Part shown: piece after piece, positions 1-12,904 of the stretch
Position numbering within the stretch: position 1 is the stretch's first letter
Layout: every line of letters begins with the position of its first letter
Origin: Ascaris suum
Lineage: Eukaryota; Nematoda; Chromadorea; Rhabditida; Ascarididae
Direction of reading: 5' to 3'
Length of the DNA stretch: 64,000 bases
Assembly: GCA_013433145.1 (NCBI GenBank)
Contig: CM024169.1
Location: forward strand, 12,842,817-12,906,816
Translations under genes and position numbers: made by a program
The notes under the pieces: model-generated
The model's database searches: none
What the model saw: only the letters and a program-made list of their open reading frames with translations
What the model was told of the DNA's origin: nothing

Positions 1-2130
1 TAGAATGGAAAATTTATCCGTAGAAAACAAAAAAAAAGCGAAAAATAACCCCATCTAGAAAGATGTAAGAACAAGTTTTTTTTTTTTAATGAAATTAGAA
101 TATTTGAATAGTGGTCAATCACTGAAGTGATGACATCTCTTCTCGTGAGTAGGCAATTTTAACACCATACATTTGACACCATCACTTAAATGTACCCCCA
201 ACACTCGAATAACAAACGCTCGCACACGCAATTTTTTCCCCCACCTGAGTAAGCACTATTTCCGTTGATTCCTTTCGGAAATCATTAATTTTCAAAGCAA
301 ATCTCAACTAGTAGCCCTCTTACATTTTTAATTCTCATATTTTCGAAGAGAATTTTTTACGATATTATATCTGGATTAGCTTTGCTATTGAAGGCTTCAT
401 AAATCTTGAGGTAATTCGATCTCGAGAATCGGAATGGTTTCCGGAGACCTACAATCTCGAAATGTTTCCCATAGTGCCCTCCCCCCCCCCTCGCTCTTAA
501 TAAAATACCTCCGCGGTTCAACATTAATGGCAATCGAAGAAAAAAACTGAAGAGATGAATTGTTATCGTTTAGATGATTTTGTGAGTTGATGCTGTTCCA
601 CATTCAATTCGTTTTGAAACCAATAGAAAATTGCCAAATTTCTACGTTTATTTATATATATTTCAACTTAATGGCAGCAAAAATAAAAAAGCACACTGAT
701 AAGACTAACACATCAATCGTTAAAACATTAAAAAAAAGTTTCGAGCTCAAATGTCTTTATATCATCGCCACCTGATCATATCCGTATATCCTCACCATCA
801 TCATCTTACCTCCTATCTTCTAACATCTACCATCTAATTATTTACCGCTTTAATTATCACAAAACTATATATTAGTATAAATTAAAAAAATATCAATAGA
901 TTTAATTTATATCGAGATATATGTATGCATACTATTGTTATCGTTAACATGTTTTTGTATTATCATAACACATCTTTTATACGAATATATGAAATACATA
1001 AATAATTATAAAAATTAAAGAAAAAAATCTTTACTAATTTTACGAATTATATTTGATTAAAATTTAGAAATTAATTGTAAAGATCAATGATATTTTAATT
1101 CAATGAGATTGATAGATCATAAATTATTTCATATTATCCCATAATTCTTATTGAAAATTTTTTATAATTTAGCGTATAATTTTTTAATCTATAATATCTC
1201 ATTGATAAATTTATATTTTATCGCCCAAAAAATCAATCGATTTTGTCAACGTTGTAGAAAAGCGTAATGAAAGAAAAAAATAATAATAATAAACATATAA
1301 ATTAGCGAATTGATTTAAATTATCGTTGAGAATTGATTTCATATATTTTCTCCTTTATTGAAATATTTAACGCAATATGATGTGATTTTTGCCTTTATAA
1401 ACGTCTGCCGAAATTTTCTCATTATTATTAGCATGAATTCATATCTATTCATAGAGTTTTTTGTTCATTGAATATATGGAATTTATATAATTGAGGACAA
1501 ACTTTTCACCTATTCGAACTTATTTGAAAAAGTTTAAACCATTTTAGAGGAAAAAAAATAAACTTACCTCTTTAAAATAATATTCTTCGATATCATTTTT
1601 TCATTTCTATCATAAAATTTGATTTCTTTTTACAGTTTTGAAGTAATGAAGTATTATTTTATTGTTTTATATTGTCAAAATTTTAGAATAAAGTAATCTA
1701 CACATAAAAGTTCTCTCATTCTCCTTAACAATTTCTCTTCCTTTAAAAATCTCAAGAAATATTTTTCTTTAGAGGGGAATTTTCTTGAAAGCCAAATGAA
1801 CAGATAGAGAAATAAATGAATAATCAAAAGAACGCAATACGGGCATCGATATTTTGGAATTGAACAGGTGTTGCACTTTCTTTACTATTCTTTTGCTGTA
1901 ATACCACTAAAGCGTTAGTCGAGATGCTGTAAGCCACACAAAAATATCGGCTTCAGTTGATTGCTCGTCGGCGTATTGTGCTGTTCATCGACTTTCCAAC
2001 AATGCTTAGCTGCACGTAACTCATTCATTGCTAATTGGCAATTTGCTTAGTTTTATATTTTCATCGAATTTTATTCACTACGTTAAAATGAATTTTAGGT
2101 CAATCGTAAAATAGAAAGAGACGAGGTATC

Positions 2131-2168
2131 GGGGAGAGTGGGGGAGGAGGGGGGGGGCGGTGGATGGG
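2131..2168 (+). repeat. G-rich tract, potential G-quadruplex
   Basis: Four or more runs of at least three G separated by one to five bases occur within 38 bp, including a run of nine G. This meets the usual intramolecular G-quadruplex pattern. It is the strongest such tract in the window; pure G runs also occur at 12625-12644 and 29928-29942. Confidence 0.6.
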
Positions 2169-2600
2169 TTGAAATCATTGAAATAGGAAAATATCTAAGA
2201 GGAATGCCACGAGGCTCTCTACCGGGGTTATTCTTTAACGATAATATGAAGTCTATATTTTATAATAAAACAACCAGAGGATAGGAAAACAATGATAATA
2301 ACGTCGATAATAAGTTGGATTAATTACGATATAGCCTCGAGGCAAAATCGGAACTGGAGAATTTCTGGATTTATGGATAATGAATATTCCAGGTTATCCA
2401 TTCCTAAAACATCGTAATTATTAAAATATAAGGAATTTTCATCGGCTTGATAGCTTGATCGTGAGTTTATGGTTCTTTTATTATTTATGCAGTTTGCCGA
2501 AGAGGACTTTTTTCGATTTTTTTCTTCTCAATTACTTAGTTAGAAAGGTGCAATACGTTATGCAGTAATAACGCTCAATGTTTGCATCACTTAGACTAAA

Positions 2601-2679
2601 CTCTCTCTCAGTGATTCTCTCTCTCCCTCTCTTTCTCTCTCGTTCTGAGGTTCGTTTCTCTCTCTCTCTCTCTCTTTCA
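2601..2679 (+). repeat. CT-rich simple repeat
   Basis: Interrupted CT dinucleotide tract. On the minus strand it reads as GA and creates a spurious frame rich in Arg-Glu. Confidence 0.8.
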
Positions 2680-3807
2680 CTGTGACCATCTCCCCTCCCC
2701 AGGAAAAATTCGCTCCCGAAGCAACACCTCCAGAAAAGCCTAGAAAAACCGCATGACGCACTACCATGAACAGGATTCGCCTTCAATTCCTCGCAGCGAT
2801 CGGTATACGCTTCTGCGTTTCGCTTATCCCACCGATTAGTTTCGTATGTTATCAACAAAAATAAAATATGCGGAATAACGCCTCACAATGTTTTAGTTGA
2901 ATCGACCGCTCATTGAAATTTTTCCACAAAAAAAAAAAAAATCAATTGCATCGTTGTAAAATATATCCAAATTTTTTAAAGCATCTTTAATTAGCTCTAA
3001 TTTCTTTCAATGATTAATTGATTTAATTGTTGCTGATATAAAGCGCCATCATATGTGTTACATTATAACAACATTTTTTGTAACTCTTACTTCAATGAAC
3101 GATAATTTGGAAGTATTCGAGAGATGAACAGACAGACACAGACATACATATGCATAGACACAGACACAACGCGCCATCTAAATAATGCATTCCATGAAAA
3201 ATTGAAAAATTGAATTTTATTTTTGCGTTAATTTTTGTTGTTTCGTTTCATTGATTTTTTTTTTCATTTTTCATTTTTCAATGCAAATATTAAATTTATA
3301 TTTATAATTTAAAAATATTTAAAAAAAAATTTAAAAAAATTTTCATTAAAAATTTTCAATTTTTTAAAAAAAAATTTCCATAAAAATATAAAAAATTTTT
3401 CATAAATATTTATAAAAATTTAAATTTTAAATATTAAAAAAAATTTTTTTTCATAATAAATCGATGAGAATGAAAATTTGGAATTTATCCAAATGTTTTT
3501 CCGCTTCATTAATGTTTTCCCATAGATGTATCACTGAACATTGATCTTTAATCTTTGATCTTGATACTGCAAGTAAACTCTTCTATACACGAACTTTCTG
3601 CTCTTCGCAAATGTCTCGCACTATTCTTCCTCCTTGATCTGACTTCCATTCATCGGTCTCTTTTCTCTCTTCTTGATATTCTCCCTTTCTTTCTTTATCG
3701 CAAACCATTGTAATTTTTTCTGCAGTGATTATTTGCTATGCACATTATGGTTGACTGGGTCTCTTATGATTTCTGCGTTATTAAAAATATTCTAATTGCA
3801 GGTGAGA

Positions 3808-3890
3808 CCGATCCCATTAGCTTAACGGGAAAGCATCAGCTCGGCAAGCGAAACGCCTCGGGTTTGTATCCACTCGCAGCCAATGTTTTC
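3808..3890 (+). repeat. tRNA-like relic, possible SINE head
   Basis: A good internal A box (TAGCTTAACGG) and a B-box-like element (GGTTTGTATCC, two mismatches to GGTTCGANTCC) are spaced as in a tRNA gene. The D-arm pairs perfectly (GCTT with AAGC). The anticodon stem is only partly paired, position 33 is C instead of T, and the T-stem and acceptor stem do not close. It is therefore not a functional tRNA. A decayed tRNA or the tRNA-derived head of a SINE is more likely; an A run follows at about 3901. Confidence 0.45.
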
Positions 3891-4294
3891 ATTGGTCACT
3901 AAAAAAAAACGAGGATTATCGCTAAGCTTAAACCGTGTCAAAAAAGTTGGCTGTAACATAAAACATCGTTAACACTATAATGTTTCAAGTGTATGTTTAT
4001 AGGCTATAACCCTATGGCATTGAATGTTCCAATTGCTGTGATATATCGATATAAAATTTCCACACAAATCAGAGGGATACGCCTTTGCAATTGCAGTAAA
4101 ATGATATTGTTTACGCTTCATTTTATCGTAGAAATTCAAAAAAAAGTAATTGTGGATTATGTGCGAATTCATTAATCTTTAATGAAACGATTTCCTCGAC
4201 TTTAGAAATTGAACTAAGCGTATTTAAGAGGTAAGATTTTACTTAAATTACAACTTTCGATAAGTAACAGTCATGCCCGAGGAAGAAAAGATAG

Positions 4295-4300
<6 letters not shown>

Positions 4301-4336
<36 letters not shown>
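4301..4336 (+). repeat. (GA)18 microsatellite
   Basis: Perfect GA dinucleotide array about 430 bp upstream of the enoyl-CoA hydratase start codon. GA arrays are common in nematode promoters, but no function is shown here. Confidence 0.9.
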
Positions 4337-4342
<6 letters not shown>

Positions 4343-4524
4343 TGGCATCATGAATGTACATTCGATGTATTCAAAATAAATCGATTGGTTCGGAAAAAAA
4401 ACAAGTTTGCAATTGAAAACCTAAAAGGACAAGGTTTTAATTGTATTGTTTTCGCTAATAAGTGATTTCATTCCGTCGTTACCTTACCCGCCCCTTCCCC
4501 ACCCCAACCTCTCAACATATACCC

Positions 4525-4581
4525 TACCTGTAACAGGTACAATATTTTCACGACCAACTCATATCCTACCTGTAACAGGTA
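4525..4581. promoter_or_regulatory. Pair of identical palindromes upstream of enoyl-CoA hydratase
   Basis: The 15-bp perfect palindrome TACCTGTAACAGGTA occurs at 4525-4539 and again at 4567-4581, exactly 42 bp apart (about four helical turns). Identity extends two bases to the left of each. Each half contains CAGGTA/TACCTG, the core bound by ZEB/ZAG-1 and Snail-type zinc-finger or E-box factors. The pair lies 150-210 bp before the start codon at 4734, inside the likely promoter. The sequence is seen directly; the regulatory role is inferred. Confidence 0.5.
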
Positions 4582-4714
4582 AAGTGTTTCCAAGACACCT
4601 GAAGGATTCGTATCGCCTATTTTGATCATTGTTTGCGTTTTTGCTCTTCGAGGGAGTTATTCGTTATGCGTTGAACTGCCATTGATTGCTCATTGATTTT
4701 ACTGATTTGGGTTG

Positions 4715-4724
4715 TTCATTTCAG
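4715..4724 (+). promoter_or_regulatory. Splice acceptor just before the ECHS1 start (candidate trans-splice site)
   Basis: The run TTCATTTCAG ends at 4724, nine bases before the ATG at 4734. A strong 3' splice site directly before the first ATG, with no obvious upstream coding exon, is the usual layout of spliced-leader addition in nematodes. An unseen cis-spliced 5' non-coding exon would look the same. Confidence 0.55.
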
Positions 4725-4733
4725 CAGACAGCT

Positions 4734-4869
4734 ATGCTTAAATTGGGCACTCTTATGGCACGAACATTACGTGCTTCTACGCTTAACTCGACTGTTAAGC
4801 TTATGGCATCCACTAACACCGCTGCACCGGCAGGTTTACTTATTTATTTATTTGTTTTTTATTTATTTT

Positions 4870-4922
<53 letters not shown>

Positions 4923-7900
4923 TTTCGTTTTTTACTTATCTATTCATTTATTTACTTAGTTATCATATTTTACTCTTTTAAAAAACGTTGAAATATATTT
5001 TATCTTATAAAAAAATGGTCGACTAATATTATTTATTGAATAAATAAAAATTTCCAAGTTTTGAAAAAAACAGTTTAAGTATATTTTTCTAAGTAAACCC
5101 ACAAAATGAATCCATTTCTTCGAGAAATCTCTTTACGTTGCTTCCTCATCCCCCTTTACGCTCAATGAAATTGAAATTTGCATATAAAATATAATATCCC
5201 ATTTGTCATTTGTATAATATTGTGAAATATTTCAGCGATGGAGATGATTAAAGCGGAAAAAGCAGGTGAGAAGAACAACGTTGGTCTTATTCACCTTAAT
5301 CGACCAAAGGCACTTAACGCCCTTTGTGATCAGTTGATGAGTGAGGTAAGTTTATTGGTCATTATTATGTCCGAAAATGACTTTATTGGTCACTATTATG
5401 TCTGAGAAAGACTTTATTGGTCACTATTATGTCGGAGAATGACCAGCACTTGTGAATTAAACTTTTCATCATTTTGAGTCAATATTTAACTAAAAATTTC
5501 GATACCCGATATCCAAACTGTTTCATCTTGAACTCTCATACTGGAAATTTCTTTACAATTCTTTCGAAGACAAGAGAAATTTGGAGAGAGGAGATTAGCG
5601 GTTATTATTTCATAATAGTATAGTATCCAAATTATTGGGTGCAAATATATAAGCATAACGTATAACGGCTAAAGATCATCATATCAAAGCACTATCGTTT
5701 ACTTCAAAAAAAAAATCCTCAATTTTTCTAAGAATTTTATCAGTGGAAGTTTGTTTAGTATTGCTATTCGCGCAAACTTATATTCATTAAGGATTTTCCA
5801 TTCGTTTTCTTTATTATATAATGAAATGAAACGTTGGGAATAGTACTGTTTTATTTCCCTTTAGTTTGGGTACCCTCAAGACGGGTAAATGGAAAAGAGA
5901 ATACGAAACATCAATTTATGTGATTTTTTTTTTTTAATGACTGAAAGTATTGTTTTTTTTTTCAGCTGTCAATTGCGTTAAAAGAATTCGATAATGATGA
6001 ATCAATTGGAGCAATCGTTATTACAGGATCTGAGCGCTCATTTGCTGGTATTCCTTAATATTTATTCAACTATTTAAAACTCTTACTTTATTATTATTTA
6101 ACAGTATTACTTCAAAACGGTTGATTTGAACAACTTCAACACTACACTAAATTTTTAATTAATTTGCCAATTAAATATGCTATAGATACCTTAATTTTAC
6201 GTGGAATTTTGCATAAATTTTGCAATGAATTGAATCGTAACGCAATCGAATGAATTAAATTTTTTATTTTTTTGCAAAGAAGGATTTATATAAGCGGTCA
6301 ATTCAATTGAAGTATAAATTTATTACTACAAATATTTTTTTTTAATTTGTTAATAGATAATAAAATATTTGTAAGAGTATTTTAAAAAATGAAATTGAGT
6401 AATGGAATGAGCGAAATTGTATAATCACTTCAAATACAAATTCTATTGCCATAATTCTATAGTTTGTTTTCTTTAATGAGGAATATCTCTTTTATAGAGT
6501 TGATTCTGTCAAGAAATTTTTTAGCTGAAATTATACAATGGAAATCGTTGAAGATAGATTTTTTTTCAATGAATCTAGTTTTTGACTTATCTATTATTGT
6601 TGGCTTTTTTATAAGTTTTTATTACTCTTTTCCGGGCTAATCTCATTGAAAATGAGCCAAATGAGAGTGATGTGAGGCTCTATTATAGACCTCAGTTTAG
6701 ATCTGAGGTCTCTTCTTTCTCTTTTATTGACAGATTGCAAAGAAAAGTTTTGCTTCTTTTTTTTTTTTAAATAATAGGATTGATTAAATGTTCAGTAATG
6801 TTATTGAAAGGAGTTTTATGTCCGAATGTTTTTTTTTCAGCCGGTGCGGATATAAAAGAGATGCAAAATAAGCAATTCCCTGAGGTCTACATGAATAAAT
6901 TCTTGGAAAGTTGGAGCGCAGTGTCGAGAATTAGCAAGCCAATAATCGCCGCCGTAAACGGTTTCGCACTCGGTGGTGGTTGTGAGTTGGCGATGATGTG
7001 TGATATTATCTATGCCGGTGATAAGGCACAATTCGCACAACCCGAAATCAATATTGGAACCATCCCCGGTATGTACTCGGATCTCGTTTCGGGTTGCGTA
7101 TGTATAGGGTTATTCGGATGATTGTGAGGGATAGGAACATCTCTTTAGATTTGCCGCTCAGATTATTAGATCCTTCCGGAATCATTGAGTAAAAGAATAC
7201 TCCGACGCATGGTTTCTCTTTCCTCGGGCAACTGTTCCTGCTAGTTCAGGTGGTGGAGGTACACAGCGATGGCCACGTGCTGCGGGTAAATCGCTTGCGA
7301 TGGAGATCTGCTTGACAGGTAATCGCATGTCAGCTCAGGAAGCGAAGGAATGTGGCCTTATTTCGAAAGTGTTCCCTGCCGATCAGGTAAAATTAATGTT
7401 GAGGCTTTCGTGGATTTCCTGTCCAGAAATAATTTTCTAATGCAAGCTAACTGATATGGTTTTGCATCAACCAGTCTCTTGCAAAGATTACATGCGTAGG
7501 CATCGGTACTGGTCGTATTGTATCACCAAAAGTGACCAATACCTCTTACTGCATACGTAAATTTTCGGTTTATTGTACTGTGACATATGTGCTTATTTAA
7601 AATTACTTTATATACTATACTTTATTTCAAGCACTGCATAAGATGGGTGTAATTAGAGTAAAATTGAGTGCTATACCCTTGAAAATGAAGTAGATAGAAG
7701 AGCTCATAGAAATTCAAATAAAAGAAGAATTAGCAAAACTAAGCAACGAAACACCAATAATCTTCACCTATTTCGAAAAATAGTCATCTATGTCCCTAAT
7801 TTATAGTATGGTACTCTATACCGTATATGATATCTAACTGTATTCTATGTTAGATTTAGCGTCAAAGAAGCAATATGCAATAACCACGATAAACAAAAAA

Positions 7901-9329
7901 AAAATGTTTAGTAGAGATTGATGGTATTATCAGCTCGAATCTACTATTAACTATTGTCATGTGTAGGCATCCGACCACTTCTTAAATTTGAATTTTTTTT
8001 TTCAGAACATTTGATGCAAATTTCATTGTAAATACAATAAATTGATCGGTGAAATATATCATAGTTGTGTTATGGAGAATTTTGTTGAGATGTTTATATC
8101 GAACTTAATGAGTGAAATAGTAATGCAGAGTTCTTCAGGAAGTAGTCTTTCAGATGCGCGTTTTTTTGAGATTTGTAGATAAGTAGAAACAACGGGGAAG
8201 CATTTTTTTTTTAAACCGCATATTCCTTAGTTGTTTTATATTTGTTGGGGAATGAGGTAGTGATAACGATCGGGAAATGCTTACAAGAAAAAAACATCCT
8301 GTCGTTGGTATAGAACCTTGAGTAAACTTTTTTCTTCCTTAGCACTCTTCACTCGTTAACCTCATTTTGCCTAGTTTATTGAGGCGAGAGATAATTCCCA
8401 ATTAATAAAACTCTCCCGATAGAGCTTTCTTAAAAATTGCGGAAAAGTGCTTAACTTCTTAGATTTTATTTCATGATATTATTGTATCTGAGAACGCTAC
8501 TTTTTTTTTGAACAGGTTGTAAAAGAGGCGATAAAAACAGCGGAGAAAATTGCTGAGCAATCACCTGTAATTGTTGCAATGATGAAAGAAGCGGTTAATA
8601 GTGCCTATGAGATGACACTTCAAGAGGGTTTACGTTTTGAGAAGAGGCTATTCCATCAAACATTCGCCACTGTAAGTTATCCTTTATTATTTACTTTATT
8701 TTCTTTAATTTATTGTATATTCCAATAAAGTGTTTTTCTCGATTTTTAAAAAAATATGACTGATTTTCAATAATCTTTATGACTTTCAGATTTTAAAAAA
8801 GAAACAATTTTTTAATGAAGAAAAAAAAAACGAGAGGAGATATTCGATTTGCTTTTGAAATTATGCACTTAGATTTAATCTCCAAAATAATAGGAAATAT
8901 TATATTTGTGAGAATTTAATGAGGCGCATTTTAGCAATTTGGAAATTTCTATGATCATAGAATGTCGTATTTCTTTGAGCACAAAAGAACTCTTTACAAA
9001 AAAGAAAAACCTTTTTGAATAGAAAATTTTTTGATTGAAAATTGAAAAGAAAATTTGAAAACTATAGTTTGGAAAATTGAGAAAAATCTATAGTTATAGA
9101 TTCCTATTCAGGTAAGTAACATTTTTTAAAAAATTATTTCCACTTATAAATGAAATTAAACTCAGTTTTTTTTTTCTTTTTTTTTCAACGAGAAAAATAT
9201 GATCGTATTTCAACGATAGCATTAATATTTAAATTGTGTTGTAAAAATATTTCTAAATTTTAGAATGATCGTAAAGAGGGTATGACCGCATTCGCAGAGA
9301 AACGTACACCTAAATGGACGTCAAGTTAA
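4734..9329 (+). CDS. ECHS1: Short-chain enoyl-CoA hydratase, mitochondrial (seven exons)
   Basis: This enzyme (crotonase family) hydrates 2-trans-enoyl-CoA to 3-hydroxyacyl-CoA in mitochondrial beta-oxidation and branched-chain amino acid breakdown. Exons are 4734-4833, 5236-5345, 5966-6047, 6841-7068, 7250-7386, 8516-8671 and 9264-9329. All junctions are GT-AG, phases match, and the product is 292 residues (human ECHS1 is 290). Residues 1-34 are rich in basic and hydroxylated residues with no acidic ones, like a mitochondrial targeting peptide. The oxyanion-hole segment [10 protein letters not shown] starts at about 96. The catalytic glutamates are E146 in GGGCELAM and E166 in AQPEINIG, two positions on from the human pair. 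The C-terminal part ([30 protein letters not shown]) also matches closely. No damage is seen. It is orthologous in type to C. elegans ech-6. The start is chosen because an acceptor ends nine bases upstream. Confidence 0.95.
4838..4923 (+). repeat. TTTA tetranucleotide repeat in ECHS1 intron 1
   Basis: Nearly perfect TTTA array starting a few bases after the exon 1 donor at 4834. It gives the spurious Leu/Phe/Ile/Tyr-rich read-through frame from exon 1. Confidence 0.85.
5351..5443 (+). repeat. 31-bp tandem repeat, three copies, in ECHS1 intron 2
   Basis: Three head-to-tail 31-bp units (5351-5381, 5382-5412, 5413-5443), each starting TTTATTGGTC, with a few substitutions between copies. The array begins five bases after the exon 2 donor at 5346. 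Confidence 0.85.
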
Positions 9330-9739
9330 TTGTCGTTTTATTTTACTAGAGATCATGTTGCAGATGTTTTTAATTCCTATTAATTACATGCATTATGAAT
9401 AATGGTACAATTTCATGTCAATTATTATTTCATCTCTAGTTTACTACTTGATGATGCATCTGCTTCCTTCATTCATTCGAAAATTAGCTCATCCCATATT
9501 TGGAGAAATTTCACTGTCTAGAGCTAGCTGATTGATGAAAATTCTTGTAATAATATTTGGGAAAGGGAAATTTTTTGGGTAATTATTATTTAATTCCCAT
9601 TTACTGAGATCATTTTATTTACTGTTGATTTTTGCCATCGACATATCTACGAGTGGATATTTGTGAAAGCTTTTACAACGAAAAATGAAAACGGATCTAT
9701 TGGATTTTCTGCAGAATGTTGGGTGTTTTTTTTTTTTTT

Positions 9740-9745
9740 AATAAA
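9740..9745 (+). terminator. Candidate poly(A) signal for ECHS1
   Basis: AATAAA about 410 bp after the ECHS1 stop codon at 9327-9329. I saw no perfect AATAAA nearer the stop; variant signals could be used instead. Confidence 0.35.
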
Positions 9746-12624
9746 AGAAGCTGTATTTAGTGATATTTTATTATGAGTAAGCAGAGAGCTGATAAAATTT
9801 TTTATTTTTTATGTGTTCAATTTTTTCAATAATTCAAAGTTTTTAAAAGAGGATTAAAAAGTAAATCGTAATGTGTTGCATTTATTGTTGTGATATATTC
9901 CTCTTCCAACTATTTGCGGCTAACGTATCTTCAGCGTAGAAACAACAACCAGAGGGAATGATAGTATTGCGTAAAACATCTAAAAAGGAAATGGAATTGA
10001 TCGGTATAAATCTTTTTAATATCCACACCTATGAAAGCGAAATGAATGACAGCGAAAGATGCATACTTCATCGCCGATAGAATTTCAGGTGGGATGAATT
10101 GAGATGGTGAGGGGGAAGGGGAGGAAATTCACAACACAACATAAGAAAGACGAAATAATTATCGCAGAGTATCACCAAGTTTTGGGAAGCGGAATGTGTC
10201 CTATTTAACGGCAAGCAATATTAATAGTTGTTCATTCCTTCAACAACGATTTCATATGTCAATGAGAGGAAGGAAGTTTAGAGGAGCACAAAGCAGATTG
10301 CAACGATGGAAGTCGATTGCAAATAAGGACCACTTCACATAATAAATCATCACAGCAGTAAAGAGTGGGATATAATATCCCAGAGGTCATACGGGAAGGA
10401 GCGGTCATTTCAGTGCTGAGAGAACGATATCGAGGTATCTTAAATAGGTGCATGAAAAAATTTAGATATTGAAGCCCTTGGAAGAAATGTTGTAGGAAGT
10501 CTTCCACAAAACTCAATAAGGGTAGTACAAATGGCAAATCGCTTCAACAAAGCACGAGAAAACTTGGACTTCGGTCATTCTGCGGAAGAGAAATCCCTGG
10601 AGATTGCTTTGTAGTTTGGTCTCGGAGGTTCCCAGCAACAGCTTCAGCATCAGCTTCATCTTCACGTAACTCCAATCTTTTGCAGTAATGTTGGTATGAA
10701 CACTTAGCTAACTATCGTCGATTATGCATGAAGTGCGGACAGTGGTAGTAGTAGTATTGTGGTTCACCTGAACCTGGCCAAATTGTTGTCGATTTAAACT
10801 ACTGCAAATAACCTTCCAATGATGTTACTCCATTGTCGCAGGCACACATGGAAGTTGAAGGTGATCATGTTGTGTCGCAAGGTGATCATGAGTCTAGATG
10901 CATTGCATAGCTGGAATACAGATTACATCATTGAAACACAAAACTGCATCGATATAACGCTAAACATACAGCACAAGTATAAATCCAAGTGTTTGACTAG
11001 TGAGTCCGAGGGCTGACAGTCCCGCTTCCACGTCGAATAGTACCACACTTCCTGGAAGGATCCATTTGAAAATGTTGCACGTTCCTGGATGGGCAGAATG
11101 AGTATTACAAACCGATGCACCCGCCTGAATGCATCGAACGCCCACCTATGCCCGTCGACCTGAACGCAACGGATCGTTGCGAACATTATTAACAAACAGA
11201 ATACAACAATGCAGCACCTTCATATGTGCAAACGGGGAAGTCGAATTTTATTTCACTTAATAAATGCCGCTATAACGGAATATTTTCTTTTAAATCAGTA
11301 ACCACTACTCTATTCTATTTGCATTTGAAGGAGGAGAATTTTTTTTTTTTGGAGAAGGAAGAAAAAATTCATCTCGACGGCAACTTCCGGTTTTTCCGGT
11401 GATATCTGAAACTCTGTAATCATATTCGGCGCAAGCAATGAAGAGAGAAATTATAGCCGTCATGCGAATAAATGTTTCCGATAATGTACGAATGAATCAA
11501 ATAAAAATTTATCTGCAGTCGGGAGAGAAATGAATCGACATCATATCGGATACAGTTTCAGAACTGCTTCCGATAATGAGACCTGTAAATGCAATAGGCA
11601 TGAGATCACCTGCATCTATGTCACATAAACCGCAGCTATCTCATAGAGAAGCATTATCTTGTCTGCCAGGACCTGAGGTCTACCAGGACCTGAGGTGCGA
11701 CGCCCGTCGTGCTACGTAGATTCCCTTTTGTGTGGTTCTGTGAGCACTTGAACAATGACGAAGAGAACCAATAACATCGATAAGCAAGGATTGTTCAAAT
11801 ACTCTTCTACGTTTCACAAATTAATATGCTTCACCTTCTCCTTTTTCTTGTATCTACGCAGTAGCAATTATCTTTGCGATTGACCATTAAAAGACAGAAA
11901 TAAAAAATAGACACACATTCGAATAAAACATTCAAACCGATATGATGCAAATGGAACGGATGTGTGATATATGCAACAGAGATCGGGCATTCTATCAAAA
12001 TCAACATAGGTTTAATGCTATACGCCACAGGGTTTACATGAGGTAGAGCGCACTTTAATTATAAACTGCTCAGTCAGAAGAAAAAGAGGTGAATCCAGAG
12101 ATAAAATTGTAACGGTTATCACCAAATTGGACGGTCTTGGCTCAGTTCCATTTTCAGCGCAAATAAATGATGCATTAAATAATCGGTTGAATTTGTATAG
12201 GTAATTACGAACTATCGGTTTCTACTTGATCCGATATCAATGCTCATTAAACTGTTCTTAATAAAATCAGCATGATAGCTGCTGATGTAATCTTCTCTAT
12301 AGAAGTTGAACGAAGGTGCTTCATTAATTCATTTCGGCGTTTATTGAAAGCAATAAAAATTCTATATTCTGCGATTACTTTCACTGCTTCATTGATTCGG
12401 CTATTGCCTATTCTAGTATAGCCATGTATATCCACCATAGCGATTTCTTATTCAAATTTCCTCGATGATACGTTGAATGCGGCCGTTTTACGACATTTTC
12501 TTACGTACACTTTAATTTAAACAAAAAAGCATTCAATACGAATAAACCGCCATTCATTTCGCTCCCAGCAGTTCCGATTTAATGTTCCATTGATCTAGTT
12601 GTTTCTTGGGGTCTTATTTTTTTC

Positions 12625-12644
12625 GGGGGGGGGGGGGGGGGGGG
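12625..12644 (+). repeat. G20 homopolymer
   Basis: Uninterrupted run of twenty G in the convergent intergenic region. Confidence 0.9.
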
Positions 12645-12898
12645 TTCTCTCCATCTCATCGCAGATCGCTCTCTAATTCTCTTACCAACTCGTGGCACTC
12701 ATCATGATGAATAGATCTAAGGCGATGAGTTGTATGATTTGATGTTGATTTTAAGTGAATAGGCAACTGCACAAATAAACAAATTTTTCACAGACAGTAT
12801 TCATATATTCTGTGGTTGATTTATTTAACTGCTTCAACTTTATAAAACTGTAAAAGTACCGATGATTCAGGTAACTACACTGTGAAACACTTCAATTA

Positions 12899-12904
12899 TT
12901 TATT
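12899..12904 (-). terminator. Candidate poly(A) signal for the calponin-repeat gene
   Basis: TTTATT on the plus strand is AATAAA on the minus strand, 164 bp past the stop codon at 13068-13070. A second copy lies at 12820-12825. Confidence 0.4.

Larger units (their letters stand above)
1..3790. other. AT-rich region without a supported gene
   Basis: I see no conserved protein segment here on either strand. The stretch holds homopolymer runs (C10 at 481-490), a G-rich block at 2131-2168, a CT-rich block at 2601-2679 and very AT-rich DNA around 3240-3450. The open frame across the CT-rich block on the minus strand owes its length to Arg/Glu codons from that simple repeat and matches no family I know. 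The nearest supported gene downstream starts at 4734, so the right-hand part may contain its promoter. Confidence 0.5.

Noticed and set aside
115..1608. Possible two-exon minus-strand gene: a short ATG exon ending at the GTAAGTT donor near 1566, joined in phase to 115-244
   Set aside because: Phases fit and the second part is open for about 47 codons, but the protein resembles nothing known, its acceptor has little pyrimidine content and there is no poly(A) signal in view.
2532..2858. 108-codon minus-strand frame
   Set aside because: More than a third of it is Arg/Glu from a CT simple repeat; the rest has no recognisable domain.
3808..3890. Functional tRNA-Ala gene
   Set aside because: Acceptor and T stems do not pair and base 33 is C; kept only as a tRNA-like relic.
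4686..4991. 101-codon plus-strand frame over ECHS1 exon 1
   Set aside because: It is exon 1 read through its donor into a TTTA repeat.
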